Below the pieces are notes generated by a model, which saw only the letters and a list, made by a program, of their open reading frames with translations, was not told the origin of the DNA and ran no database searches. From assembly GCA_964531225.1 (NCBI GenBank), contig CAZHDB010000004.1, positions 31,691-95,690 of the forward strand: a DNA stretch of 64,000 nt. Reading direction: 5' to 3'. Made by a program: the position numbers and the translations under genes. Shown here piece after piece: positions 53,919 through 63,603 of this stretch. Positions within the stretch are counted from its first letter, which is position 1; the number at the start of each line of letters is the position of its first letter. This stretch comes from CAZHDB01 sp964531225 (lineage in GTDB: Archaea > Thermoproteota > Thermoprotei_A > Sulfolobales > Desulfurococcaceae).

Positions 53919-54758
53919 ATGGTATTGATTATTAGGAGGCGTAGGGAAACAAACATTCCTTTATTCATAGACTCTATGATTCCTGCTAAAACATTATCAC
54001 CAGATAGGAAGGTGTATTCGCTTATTATGAAGGTAGCTAATAGAATCGGTTTATTAAAAGATATTAGCGAGTGTCTTGCTAAGCAGAACGTCAATATTAT
54101 TAAAACAATAGTTCCAGAGCCAGCGACTACCGATAAAAAAGAAGTCCCCCTTGTCTTGGTCATCGAGATTGATAAGGATATGAACCCCAAGAATGTAGTT
54201 AATAACGTGAAAAAGATCGAAGAGGTTAACAGCGTTGACTTAAGGGAACCCGTAGGATCCCTATTGTTTCCTAGATTATATCCTATAATGATTGGAGGTG
54301 AAAGAGCTCTTATAATACCAAGGAAAGCTTTCGATCTAATGATGGAGGCTAGAGATAAATACGGTATTGCTTGGACTACCGTATTTAACCAAATTGCTAG
54401 GGAGATGGGTAGAGGAATGTATAAGCTATTAGTATCATTCTATGGGGAACCCTCATCAGATGAGGATTATGATACGTTATCTAAAGCATTTATATATGCG
54501 CTAGAGTCCCTTGGATTTGGACGTGTAGAGATAGTCTATAATAATGCTAAGGAAGGCGAAGTAGTATTCAGGTTGTATGACAATATTGAATGTTCTCGAT
54601 ATGAGAGTCCTGCCGAGAAGAAAGGCGATTTCGTCGGCTCATTTATTGAAGGATTTTACCTAGAACTATGGACTCCTCATAGAGTTAAATGGGATGAAAC
54701 TAAGTGTATAATCCGTGGAGATGACTATTGTGAGTTTAGCGTTTCCGTAACTCTTTAG
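53919..54758 (+). CDS. ACT-V4R two-domain protein
   Basis: 279 aa. Residues ~35-105 form an ACT-like domain (KVYSLIMKVANRIGLLKDISECLAKQNVNI). Residues ~130-279 are a V4R (4-vinyl reductase) domain, a small-molecule-binding module, with the closing IIRGDDYCEFSV Cys motif. The combination implies ligand sensing. ATG 53919 preferred over GTG 53910, since GTGAT precedes it. The last 23 bases overlap the end of the convergent ATPase gene. Confidence 0.83.
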   Translation: MVLIIRRRRETNIPLFIDSMIPAKTLSPDRKVYSLIMKVANRIGLLKDISECLAKQNVNIIKTIVPEPATTDKKEVPLVLVIEIDKDMNPKNVVNNVKKIEEVNSVDLREPVGSLLFPRLYPIMIGGERALIIPRKAFDLMMEARDKYGIAWTTVFNQIAREMGRGMYKLLVSFYGEPSSDEDYDTLSKAFIYALESLGFGRVEIVYNNAKEGEVVFRLYDNIECSRYESPAEKKGDFVGSFIEGFYLELWTPHRVKWDETKCIIRGDDYCEFSVSVTL

Positions 54759-56538
54759 TTCTCCCAAACAATTCTCTTGTAATATCTTCTCTTATCTCCG
54801 TTTTACCAGCTAAGGATTCAGTTTCGGCGACACTTATATCGGAAGTTGATGCAGCTATAGTAGAGGCAGGTTGTTCAAGGATCTCTGGAGTAATTTCTTC
54901 TCCAGCCCTATGAAGATCCTCGACTGCTCGTTTGTAAACAGTTTCTGGATCATAGTAGTAGTTAAATATAATTCTAGATACATCCCATACATTTGTAACG
55001 TTTCTATAGATCATCCAATTAAGTACTGTAGCCTTCCTATAAATATCCTCTATAATATCTTCAAGATCCAATCCTCTCTTAGCCGCTATATCACGTAAGT
55101 GAATGCTTTTTTCAAGATACACCTTATACTGATCTGTTCTTGGATCCCATTGAGCTATAGTAATATATTTATTAAAGTCTTCAACTTCTTGAATTACATT
55201 TACTCTACGTTGAACCTTAACTACTCCCTTCTCTATTCTTGTAATTACTCTATTTATATGAATGAACACGTTCATTAACTTCATGTAAGTCTCAGGAATA
55301 TTCATGGGAGGACTAGTAAGTCTTTTAATAGCATAGTCAAGTGTTTCAGCATGAAGTGTAGATAGGCCACCATGGCCAACAGCCATAGCCTGAAACAATA
55401 CAAATGCTTCTTCACCACGTACCTCACCAACAATAATGTAATCTGGACGATATCGTAGGCTAAGCTTTACAAGATCAAACAATTTTATTTCAGTACCGCC
55501 GCCCATACCGACGACATAGCTTTCACGGCTAGTCAACTGGACCCAATTAGTATGAGGTAAATTCAATTCAGGAGTATCTTCAACACTCACGATCTTCATA
55601 CCTGGTTTAATAAATAGGCTAATTGCATTAAGCATTGTTGTTTTACCAACTCCTGTACCTCCGGCTATAAGGGCAGTTTTTGCATGTTCTATAAGAGTCC
55701 ATAGATAGGCAGCCATTATACTATTCATGGTACCTCCAATAATTAGCTCGGTTGGACTGAAAGGTCTCTCGCGGAACTTACGTATAGTAAACGTAGGGCC
55801 TCTAACAGATATTTCTCTACCAAATGTTGCTGCTAACCGGTGCTTTCCAGGAAGCATTGCATCTACTGTTGGAAATGCTACACTAATATGTTTTCCAGCC
55901 ATATGCGCAAGCTTCATAACGAATTCATTAAGATAATCCTCGTCTAAAAATGTGATATTAGTAGGTATGTTTTCATATTTTCGATGCCATATGTAAATAG
56001 GTATGTTTACACCATTGCATGATATATCTTCTATATTAGGATCTCTCATAAGCGGATCAATAGGTCCATAGCCTATAAGATTACGCTCAATGTAGTAAAG
56101 AAGTTTAAGCCTACGTGTCCCCACGAGGCCGAGTTTGTTACGGTATTTATCTGCTATACGCTTAGCTTCATCAAATACATAGCTACGTAGGTCCTTAACC
56201 TCCTCTGGCTTCTCTGGAGGAGTTATCTCATCCATAAGTATTTGTGTAAGTTTGTCAAGAATAGACTTATCCTCCGGTGACAAACCATATTCTTCAACAT
56301 AATATACGGGGCCATTAGGTGTTTCAGCAATTGTAACTTTGACAAAGGGTTTATAAACATAATAACTCTCAATTACCCTCCAGCTAGGATCACGAGGTGT
56401 AATCTGGATTGGTTCAACGATCGGTATTACAGTACGGACAGCTTCGCCGACTTCTCGAGGTCCTTTCCCTCCTTTCTTTCTCCTAATCTTCCTAAAGAGA
56501 TTCGGTGAGAGCCTTATCCTTTTACTCTTTCTGATCAA
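54736..56538 (-). CDS. Type II/IV secretion system ATPase (pilus/archaellum type)
   Basis: 600 aa hexameric motor ATPase of the GspE/VirB11/ArlI superfamily that powers filament assembly. N-terminal ~290 residues hold the alpha-beta domain (YGPIDPLMRDPNIEDISCNG). Walker A is GGTGVGKTTM (near 292), the Asp box VSVEDTPEL, Walker B VGEVRGEEA, and the His box GHGGLSTLHAE. A long helical C-terminus follows. TTG start after GGTAAAAA. Divergent from the platform-protein operon. Confidence 0.93.
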   Translation of the reverse strand: MIRKSKRIRLSPNLFRKIRRKKGGKGPREVGEAVRTVIPIVEPIQITPRDPSWRVIESYYVYKPFVKVTIAETPNGPVYYVEEYGLSPEDKSILDKLTQILMDEITPPEKPEEVKDLRSYVFDEAKRIADKYRNKLGLVGTRRLKLLYYIERNLIGYGPIDPLMRDPNIEDISCNGVNIPIYIWHRKYENIPTNITFLDEDYLNEFVMKLAHMAGKHISVAFPTVDAMLPGKHRLAATFGREISVRGPTFTIRKFRERPFSPTELIIGGTMNSIMAAYLWTLIEHAKTALIAGGTGVGKTTMLNAISLFIKPGMKIVSVEDTPELNLPHTNWVQLTSRESYVVGMGGGTEIKLFDLVKLSLRYRPDYIIVGEVRGEEAFVLFQAMAVGHGGLSTLHAETLDYAIKRLTSPPMNIPETYMKLMNVFIHINRVITRIEKGVVKVQRRVNVIQEVEDFNKYITIAQWDPRTDQYKVYLEKSIHLRDIAAKRGLDLEDIIEDIYRKATVLNWMIYRNVTNVWDVSRIIFNYYYDPETVYKRAVEDLHRAGEEITPEILEQPASTIAASTSDISVAETESLAGKTEIREDITRELFGRTKELRKR

Positions 56539-56703
56539 TTTTTACCACTCCACTGTATGAATAATATCTTTAACTTACTAGCTTAAATACTATCCCTAAA
56601 TAAATAGGTTCTAAATGAATATAAAAATATTTGAGTACAGTAGGTTTTATATGTTCCTTCGATATAGAATTATTAACTACTAGAAATATAATATATCTAT
56701 GAA

Positions 56704-58497
56704 TTGTATTGGAAAAATAGGGTTATTAGGATGAAATTCTGGGATTTTATATACAAATATTTCTGGTGGCTTGGAAAAGGAATTCTTAAATTATATCCTA
56801 ATATACCCGATTCTGTTAGAAGGAGTGGTATGAGTATATATCCTGAGGTATATGCTAGCTTTATAGGATTCATTACAATATTATCTGCTATAGTATCCAT
56901 TGTTCTTTCCATTATTATTATATACTTTCAGATCTTTCCACTAATATTATCTATAATTGTTATCATACCGTTCCTTACACTGGTTTTTATGGCTAATCTC
57001 CCATATCTCATAGGGTCTGGAAGAGCGGGAGCATTAGATGGTGAAATACCATATACAACAGCTTATCTTAGTATAATGGTTGCTAGCGGAGTATCTCCAT
57101 ATGGAGCTTTTGAGAGAATTTCAAAGGCTAGACAAGTCTTTCCTAGATCTAGTGATCTAAGTCAGAGATTTGTACTACTTGTTAGAGTACTGGGTAGAGA
57201 TCCATTAACAGCATTCTCTATTTTAGCAGCTAGAACTCCAAGTGCTACTGTAAAAGATCTCTTAACGGGATATATATCTACAGTTAGATCAGGGGGTGAT
57301 GTCATAGATTATCTTACTAAGAAAGCAAGATTAATGTTTTCCGAAATATTGGTTAAAATGAAAATTATAGCAGATAGACTAGGAAGTTTACTTGAAGCAT
57401 ACTTGGCATTGATACTCTTAACTACTATTGCATTATCAACTTTATATTTCGTAAATGTCGCAATAACTGCAGTAGCATTACCTGCTTTATCAGGATTAAC
57501 AATGTTTTTAGTTATGTATGTTCTACTTCCGTTTTTATCTATAGCAGTAATGTATATATCCGATCTAGTGCAGTATAAGGAGCCATGGACTGATTATAGG
57601 CCGTACATAGTTTTCTTCGGCATCACCGTCCCGGTGACAATATTTATTATTATCTTTGGCCTTTATCTTCCAAGTGTTCTACCTGAATATCATCCATTTA
57701 GACAAAATCCTATATCATTATCAATTATAAGTACTGTTAACTCCATTGCTTCATTAACTAATGTTCCTGATTATCTACATTCATCTCTAATGATGACCTT
57801 TGCATTATTTATCGCAACATTACCTTCAACAATATATACTTTATTTATTAGTAGAGAATATAAGGTTATTTATGGAATAACTAAGTTCTTACGAGACCTA
57901 GTTGAAATAAGAAAAACAGGTCTTTCCCCTGAAAGATCAATTATAGAACTCTCACATAACAATTATGGAGTTTTCAGTAAATATTTAAAGAGAATGGCTA
58001 TGCAATTAAGTTTAGGCATATCATTGTCTAGAATAATAAGTAACTTGTTTAAAAAAATAATTGTTTGGAGAGCAAAAGTTCTTTTATACATGCTTACAGA
58101 CGCCATAGAAGTTGGCGGAGGATCTATTGAAAACTTAGAAAATCTCGCCTGGTTCGCTGAAAGTGTAGACGCTATTGAAGAGGAAAAGAAGAAAAGCCTA
58201 AGAACACTTTTAATCGTGCCTTATGTAGGAGCAATAATAGTAGTCGCTACAATCATATTACTCGCAGCATTCCTAGGCTCACTAGTTATTAGGATTGCGG
58301 CATATAAGGCAGCTGCTCAAATCACACTACCATCAATAATTCTAAACGTATATCTAATGGGCTTAGTCGCTGGTAAGGTATCCGAGGGATCTGTTGCTTC
58401 AGGATTCAAACATGCAGCAATATTAATGTTAATCGCTATACTAGTATTACTTGCAAGCCCGTACATGGGAGGAGGCTTTACCTCTATTACAGGGTGA
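56704..58497 (+). CDS. TadC/ArlJ-type secretion platform membrane protein
   Basis: 597 aa with two T2SSF modules, the inner-membrane platform on which the ATPase acts. The first module holds DGEIPYTTAYLSIMVASGVSPYGAFERI and the second RDLVEIRKTGLSPERSIIELS; each is followed by two or more TM helices, ~9 in all. Start TTG 56704 or ATG 56731, neither with a clear ribosome site. First gene of an operon of six, the next beginning six bases after its stop. Confidence 0.9.
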   Translation: MYWKNRVIRMKFWDFIYKYFWWLGKGILKLYPNIPDSVRRSGMSIYPEVYASFIGFITILSAIVSIVLSIIIIYFQIFPLILSIIVIIPFLTLVFMANLPYLIGSGRAGALDGEIPYTTAYLSIMVASGVSPYGAFERISKARQVFPRSSDLSQRFVLLVRVLGRDPLTAFSILAARTPSATVKDLLTGYISTVRSGGDVIDYLTKKARLMFSEILVKMKIIADRLGSLLEAYLALILLTTIALSTLYFVNVAITAVALPALSGLTMFLVMYVLLPFLSIAVMYISDLVQYKEPWTDYRPYIVFFGITVPVTIFIIIFGLYLPSVLPEYHPFRQNPISLSIISTVNSIASLTNVPDYLHSSLMMTFALFIATLPSTIYTLFISREYKVIYGITKFLRDLVEIRKTGLSPERSIIELSHNNYGVFSKYLKRMAMQLSLGISLSRIISNLFKKIIVWRAKVLLYMLTDAIEVGGGSIENLENLAWFAESVDAIEEEKKKSLRTLLIVPYVGAIIVVATIILLAAFLGSLVIRIAAYKAAAQITLPSIILNVYLMGLVAGKVSEGSVASGFKHAAILMLIAILVLLASPYMGGGFTSITG

Positions 58498-58503
58498 GAT
58501 CAT

Positions 58504-59277
58504 ATGAAATCAGTAAGCGAAGTATTGACTACTGTGATAATGATAGCAATAGTATTAACAGTTGGATTAACAATAGCCTATTTCGCAATAACCACGATCG
58601 GCAATGCTGTAGCTACAGCATCATATGAACTCTCTGTCAATGCATTTACCACACTTACTTCAAACTACGATCTTATTATTAATGGAGGTTCTTATATGGT
58701 TGAATTCCCTGAAAGAGATATAGGACTTGGATATAATTTAACGGGCAAAAGACTTGAAGTAGTAGTTAATGTTAATACTCAAAATATAGTTTTAGTCAAT
58801 GACAGCTCTATATATGAAGTCTACATAAAAGGCCCTAATGCCGTAGGTGCAAGGGAATCGATCTTGTATGGTAGGGGAGGTTTAATCGTTGATTCCCCTT
58901 CTCTATTACCTATACTAGTTGAACACTATATTCCCGGGAAAGGTCAATATATAGTTCTTAATACATCGAGGATAAGTTTATTCACTTCATCTTATATTAC
59001 TGATACAACAAATGTTACAATCCTATATATCGTATACTCTGATCTATCACCATCTGTTTTAGGAGGGGCATCTGCTAGAAGACTAAAGCTCTCTCTTGTA
59101 GGTATGGCATCAAATGAAAGTACAAGAATTATTACGGGTCCAACAACAATCAATATTACTGTAACCCTATATAATAATGGACAGATAATACAGACTGAAT
59201 CAAGACTCCTTGTTGTTTCAAACACCATTCTAAAAATATATTATAGAGAATTAATAGTCAGAGCGGTGATATCTTAG
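58504..59277 (+). CDS. Pilin-like protein, archaeal type IV pilin N-terminus
   Basis: 257 aa. The N-terminus MKSVSEVLTTVIMIAIVLTV is that of archaeal type IV pilins (short basic leader, then a hydrophobic helix with Glu at +3 after Val-Ser). About 220 extracellular beta-rich residues follow. The residue before the presumed cleavage site is Ser instead of Gly/Ala, so processing by PibD-like peptidase is plausible, not certain. ATG start; stop overlaps the next start by one base. Confidence 0.75.
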   Translation: MKSVSEVLTTVIMIAIVLTVGLTIAYFAITTIGNAVATASYELSVNAFTTLTSNYDLIINGGSYMVEFPERDIGLGYNLTGKRLEVVVNVNTQNIVLVNDSSIYEVYIKGPNAVGARESILYGRGGLIVDSPSLLPILVEHYIPGKGQYIVLNTSRISLFTSSYITDTTNVTILYIVYSDLSPSVLGGASARRLKLSLVGMASNESTRIITGPTTINITVTLYNNGQIIQTESRLLVVSNTILKIYYRELIVRAVIS

Positions 59278-59795
59278 TGCCTGCAAATGTAATAACTTAT
59301 CTTATGGGCTATACTACTTTATTATTGGTCTTATTAATTATAACTAGTCTCATCTATAGCCACTACTATTCAATCCAGACACATCTGGCAAGACTAGGTT
59401 ATCAATCCATAGCTGAATCCATAGCCGGACAGATCATAACAATATATAGACAAGGATATAACTCAAGCACTACTTTAAAATATCCAGTATATGGGCCTGA
59501 TGGAAGTATTTACGACATTATAATAGGCTATGGTTCAGCAATAAAGCAGATATTTCCTGTAATGAAAACTCAGGGTATAAACGATCAATATATATATGTA
59601 GTAGTTAAGAGCGGTGATGGAAGATACTATTGGTATAGAATAGTATCTTCATCATCTAATATAATCCTAGGAAATCCCAGTAATCAAGTCGATTATTACA
59701 TGTATTCATCATCGGTAATACTCCGTATTGAGACAAAGGTTATAAAGAACTATACATATATAACTATACAGTATATGGGGTTGCGTAAAACATGA
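59277..59795 (+). CDS. Small membrane-anchored protein of the pilus operon
   Basis: 172 aa. One N-terminal hydrophobic helix (residues ~8-28) followed by an extracellular domain with HLARLGYQSIAESIAGQI, the type of early amphipathic helix seen in pilins. No class III leader. GTG start sharing a base with the preceding TAG. Not recognised otherwise; probably a minor subunit. Confidence 0.65.
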   Translation: MPANVITYLMGYTTLLLVLLIITSLIYSHYYSIQTHLARLGYQSIAESIAGQIITIYRQGYNSSTTLKYPVYGPDGSIYDIIIGYGSAIKQIFPVMKTQGINDQYIYVVVKSGDGRYYWYRIVSSSSNIILGNPSNQVDYYMYSSSVILRIETKVIKNYTYITIQYMGLRKT

Positions 59796-60832
59796 AAGAA
59801 ATAATTGAACTAATAATAGCTTTTTTAGTAATCATGTCAGTCCTAGCCGGATTTCTACTCGTAACTTCAACTACAGGAACTACGCACTTATATTATCTCC
59901 CCTCATCCATAGTACAGGCATTTGCATATGATACAGAGGACGTATTAAGCGGCCATGACCTCTATGACCTAAATAATCCTGAAACAGTTTTCAATGGATT
60001 AGATGAGTTATATCCAGAACTTCATTATAGAATAAGGATATCATCGTTAGATATTCAAAATACTGACAATGTAGTTTATCTTGATAATTCCAATGGTCAG
60101 TACATAAACTTTAGCGGACATGAAGTTGCAGTTCGTGTACCAGAACCAGCATATGTTACCGTAATTACCATTCATACTACTTCGGGTTCAACTAGAGATG
60201 TAGTGATAGATGATGCATACGTTACTGATTACTATGTGTTTACAAATATTAGGGATGGAAGGTCTATTGCAATTGCTATAATGCAGACAGGTGATACGAC
60301 ATATGTTGCATATGATTTTAAGAAAGACCAATTTATTGAATCATACTTTAGTTTTCAAGATGATGGACTAGTAGTAATGATTGGTGAAACCGCACCTGGT
60401 GGCTCTAGCGTATCTCTGAAGCCAAAGGCTATAAATAAGGTCTTTGAAGCTTATATGGTTGTCTTATACGATAACGGAACAATTGCAAAGAAAACCATTT
60501 ACTTAAAGTTTAGAAACGAGGATAACTACTATAATTTCGATGCTTATTGGGACTACGGGGCTACTAATAGAGTTACAAATATGGATGGTAGAGTATTGGC
60601 TATTGTTCCTAAGAAACCTAATCAAATAGTTTTGCCAGATCAAATAGTTTTGCCAGGTTGTTATGACATAGTAGCAATTCCTTATCCAAGTACTATGGCT
60701 CAGCAAGGATTTGAGATAACGTATGGTGCTGTACCGCCTGAGGACATTCCTGTGTCTACCTATCAATATATAACCTATATTGATGGTATGCCTGCGTTGG
60801 TTACAGTAGAGGTGTGGCGTGCTAGTGCATGA
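59792..60832 (+). CDS. Large pilin-like extracellular protein
   Basis: 346 aa. N-terminal helix IIELIIAFLVIMSVLAGFLLV then ~315 residues outside the membrane, beta-rich, with aromatic and Asp/Thr-rich segments. No family recognised. ATGA overlap with the gene upstream. It contains a tandem 18-base duplication that repeats QIVLP (see separate entry). Probable minor or tip subunit of the filament. Confidence 0.65.
   Translation: MKEIIELIIAFLVIMSVLAGFLLVTSTTGTTHLYYLPSSIVQAFAYDTEDVLSGHDLYDLNNPETVFNGLDELYPELHYRIRISSLDIQNTDNVVYLDNSNGQYINFSGHEVAVRVPEPAYVTVITIHTTSGSTRDVVIDDAYVTDYYVFTNIRDGRSIAIAIMQTGDTTYVAYDFKKDQFIESYFSFQDDGLVVMIGETAPGGSSVSLKPKAINKVFEAYMVVLYDNGTIAKKTIYLKFRNEDNYYNFDAYWDYGATNRVTNMDGRVLAIVPKKPNQIVLPDQIVLPGCYDIVAIPYPSTMAQQGFEITYGAVPPEDIPVSTYQYITYIDGMPALVTVEVWRASA
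60621..60656 (+). repeat. Perfect tandem 18-base duplication within a pilin-like gene
   Basis: ATCAAATAGTTTTGCCAG occurs twice without a gap (60621-60638 and 60639-60656). The duplicated codons repeat the residues QIVLP plus a junction residue, keeping the frame. Probably a recent slippage event in an extracellular loop. Confidence 0.9.
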
Positions 60833-61227
60833 AGGGCCAAGCCATTCTTATTACAACGGCATTTGTAGCTCTATTAGTTCTATTAACAGTTTATCTCGTT
60901 TTTCAGCAAGGCTCTCTTAGGGCAAATGTTGCTATTCGTGAACCAATACATTATAAGATCATGTGTATTATTGAGTCAAGGACAAATTGGACGGCTGAAG
61001 AATTAGCTGAAAAGATAATTAAGGAAACATATTGTTCAGCTGTAGAAGTTAATATTACGATCATCAATCTATCTAATAACAATGTTATATTAACTGATTA
61101 TGTTAGCCCGGGTTCAGATAACATAGATCTTTCTACTCACTCATTAGTCGCCGTTGACTATACACGAGTCTTGGCAGATAATCGGATGATTATTTATCAT
61201 GTTAAAGCATATAAATTAATAGGGTGA
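60829..61227 (+). CDS. Small pilin-like protein with class III leader
   Basis: 132 aa. MKGQAILITTAFVALLVLLTV fits the class III signal rule (Lys-Gly, cleavage before Gln, hydrophobic helix), so it should be processed by the archaeal prepilin peptidase. The ~100-residue head has two Cys (one CIIES, one ETYCS) that may pair. ATGA overlap with the previous gene, TGA within the GGTGAT of the next. Probable minor pilin. Confidence 0.72.
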   Translation: MKGQAILITTAFVALLVLLTVYLVFQQGSLRANVAIREPIHYKIMCIIESRTNWTAEELAEKIIKETYCSAVEVNITIINLSNNNVILTDYVSPGSDNIDLSTHSLVAVDYTRVLADNRMIIYHVKAYKLIG

Positions 61228-61232
61228 TTCAT

Positions 61233-61892
61233 ATGAAGGCGGATATAAGCATTGTCATAGCATTAGTTATAGTATTCGTGCTTACCATGACAATACTATT
61301 CTTTGTATCAACACATAACGCGATACTTGAATCAACATTTTATGGATACTGGAACCCCATGTGGTTAAGGCTTGATAGAGATTTAAGGCAATTAGCCTAT
61401 AATGCTTTAAAAGAAGCAAGTTATACTGGAAACAAGACAGTAGCTTATAAAATTATATGCAATTGGTCTCATATTTTTAACTCTGAAATAAATAATATGG
61501 TTGCTTCAATAAATAATATAACAATTATTTTATCTAATGAAACTAAAACCTTGGGCTCATCATATGCTCTTCTAGCAATAAATATATCAGTATACGATTT
61601 AGGCTTGGATTATGTAACATACTATATAACAGTAAATGCTTCTATAATCAATTTCACCCTATTAAATAGTGCACCAAATGAATATAATTATTCACTTATT
61701 GCAACTATAAGAATTAAACAATATATATATTATGATGAGGTCGAAGTAATTAGAATATATCCAGAGGGAGTACACTTGATAAATATTACATATGTTGGAT
61801 CGGGAGTAAATATTATCACTACGGATGGAGAGGTCAGTGAAATGATACTTGATGTTGGTGGGGTAAAAATCTCAGCGCAGCCTATACAATAA
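61233..61892 (+). CDS. Pilin-like protein, last gene of the pilus operon
   Basis: 219 aa. MKADISIVIALVIVFVLTMTIL matches a class III leader (Lys-Ala, cleavage before Asp) followed by the helix; LRLDRDLRQLAYNALKEASYTGN resembles the amphipathic start of the head. Many N-x-S/T sites (NKT, NWS, NIT, NET, NIS) suggest glycosylation. I start at ATG 61233, four bases after GGTGAT. Confidence 0.72.
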   Translation: MKADISIVIALVIVFVLTMTILFFVSTHNAILESTFYGYWNPMWLRLDRDLRQLAYNALKEASYTGNKTVAYKIICNWSHIFNSEINNMVASINNITIILSNETKTLGSSYALLAINISVYDLGLDYVTYYITVNASIINFTLLNSAPNEYNYSLIATIRIKQYIYYDEVEVIRIYPEGVHLINITYVGSGVNIITTDGEVSEMILDVGGVKISAQPIQ

Positions 61893-61929
61893 TTTATTAG
61901 GTAAACAGGATCTAATTAATTGTTTACTA

Positions 61930-63474
61930 TTACAGGTTTACAGTTATTATTTTAAATAAAATAGATATACATAGGACGAACTGAATAACTAGTAAAGGAG
62001 AAAACTGTATTATATAGAAACTATAGAGACTCCTGTTACCAATAATATACAGGACCATGTACATAAACCATATAGAATAAAATGATAACCATAACCTCCT
62101 AGGCTTCTCCAGCTTCAATGTAATTGGTGCAAACAATAGATTTAAGATAAAACTCGCCAAATAAACTGGCGGTATACCCATACATTTCACATAAGCTCCG
62201 ATCTGCGGGTCATACCATAGTGGAAAAGCATTCCATCCAAAAAGCCAGTCAATGGGAGAAGTAGTAGGTGGCCCAGAAGTTAATGCATGCTTTGTCCTCG
62301 TATGCCACTTAAACGCACCAATAATAGACTGATTAAACCATTCATTAAACCCCATGTATGTGATCAACGGTAATGAGGTAATAAGTAAAAATATTATATA
62401 CAATGGAATATAGATGGATACCTCTTTAATTAAGATCTTTAATCTTTGCTTTAACGTATAGGTATTGAATATAGTTTTTTCTATAAGTTCTGCAGGGACA
62501 ATAAATAAACCTGAAAACTTAGTTAAGCCTGCTAAAATCCATGAAATTTTCTTAGAGAAATCATGTAATAGATTCTTCTCTCTAAGAAAGAAATAGACTC
62601 CAATAATAGTAAATAATGCAACATACGGATCAAGCATAGCTAGAATACCAATAGTTCGTAGGGAGGAATCAAAGAACAATATAATTGGTACAAGTAAAGA
62701 AATCCATTTGGATAATCCATAATCTATATAGTCTTTAAGAACCTCAATAGTTATGAAATAACTAAGTATAAAAACTATAATAGTAGCAGTAATACTAGAG
62801 ATTCTCCAAGCAATAGGATAATCGCCCAGTATAAGAATAGATAAAGCTATAAAGTATTTGCCAAGCGGCGGATGCTCAGGATTAAGATAGTTATTAATAC
62901 CTAACTTATCAGGATAGGCCCAGCCAGGAATAGCATCAATGACTGTATAATTATATAAACTGAATGCATCAATTAATTTAATAACGTTCTCTCTACAGCA
63001 TGAGCGCACATAAATAGCATTAGCACCACCAAAATACTTATAAAAAGTACTATTAGACTCTTCACCGGGCACAACAATAGTTACTACGAAGGATCTAGAA
63101 TAATCCATATCTATAACATCAATATTATATTCTACAGATAATTTGTAAATAATGTTTGAATCCGGAACCACTTCAAAAAACAAAGTATAATACACATACG
63201 ATGAATCATTAGTTTTAATATCATCAATATTAAATATTTTTACAAGATAATTCCTAGCAGAAGAAACATAATAAATCTCATCAGATACATAGGCGTATTT
63301 AAAGCCCTTACAACAAGTCGTATTATAAAGATAATAAACACCTCTAATCTGAATAAATATAAGTAACACAACTAATATTATAAAGATTAAGTAAGGCATC
63401 ATTAGCTTTATTTCACGGGCTTTATTCCACAAATCATTTCTCCTCTTCCTAATCCTAATATTAGGAGTAAACAA
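61930..63474 (-). CDS. PMT/ArnT-type membrane glycosyltransferase
   Basis: 514 aa GT-C fold enzyme with about nine to ten TM helices that moves sugar from a lipid carrier to a target outside the cell. VSDEIYYVSSARN gives the acidic motif of the first loop, and NPEHPPLGKYFIALSI is the lipid-phosphate binding segment of the dolichyl-phosphate-mannose group. A large loop carries paired Cys (CCRENV, TCC). TTG start with no evident ribosome site; ATGs about 25 codons in are alternatives. Convergent with the pilus operon. Confidence 0.83.
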   Translation of the reverse strand: MFTPNIRIRKRRNDLWNKAREIKLMMPYLIFIILVVLLIFIQIRGVYYLYNTTCCKGFKYAYVSDEIYYVSSARNYLVKIFNIDDIKTNDSSYVYYTLFFEVVPDSNIIYKLSVEYNIDVIDMDYSRSFVVTIVVPGEESNSTFYKYFGGANAIYVRSCCRENVIKLIDAFSLYNYTVIDAIPGWAYPDKLGINNYLNPEHPPLGKYFIALSILILGDYPIAWRISSITATIIVFILSYFITIEVLKDYIDYGLSKWISLLVPIILFFDSSLRTIGILAMLDPYVALFTIIGVYFFLREKNLLHDFSKKISWILAGLTKFSGLFIVPAELIEKTIFNTYTLKQRLKILIKEVSIYIPLYIIFLLITSLPLITYMGFNEWFNQSIIGAFKWHTRTKHALTSGPPTTSPIDWLFGWNAFPLWYDPQIGAYVKCMGIPPVYLASFILNLLFAPITLKLEKPRRLWLSFYSIWFMYMVLYIIGNRSLYSFYIIQFSPLLVIQFVLCISILFKIITVNL

Positions 63475-63603
63475 TATAAGAATTTGACATTTTAAACGAT
63501 AGCTTACAAGAAAGCTCGTAACTAAATCTAATAGAAATAAAAATAAATAATTATGACATCATGTTTTAAAGACGGAAAGAAAAAACTTTATGATAAATTT
63601 TTA

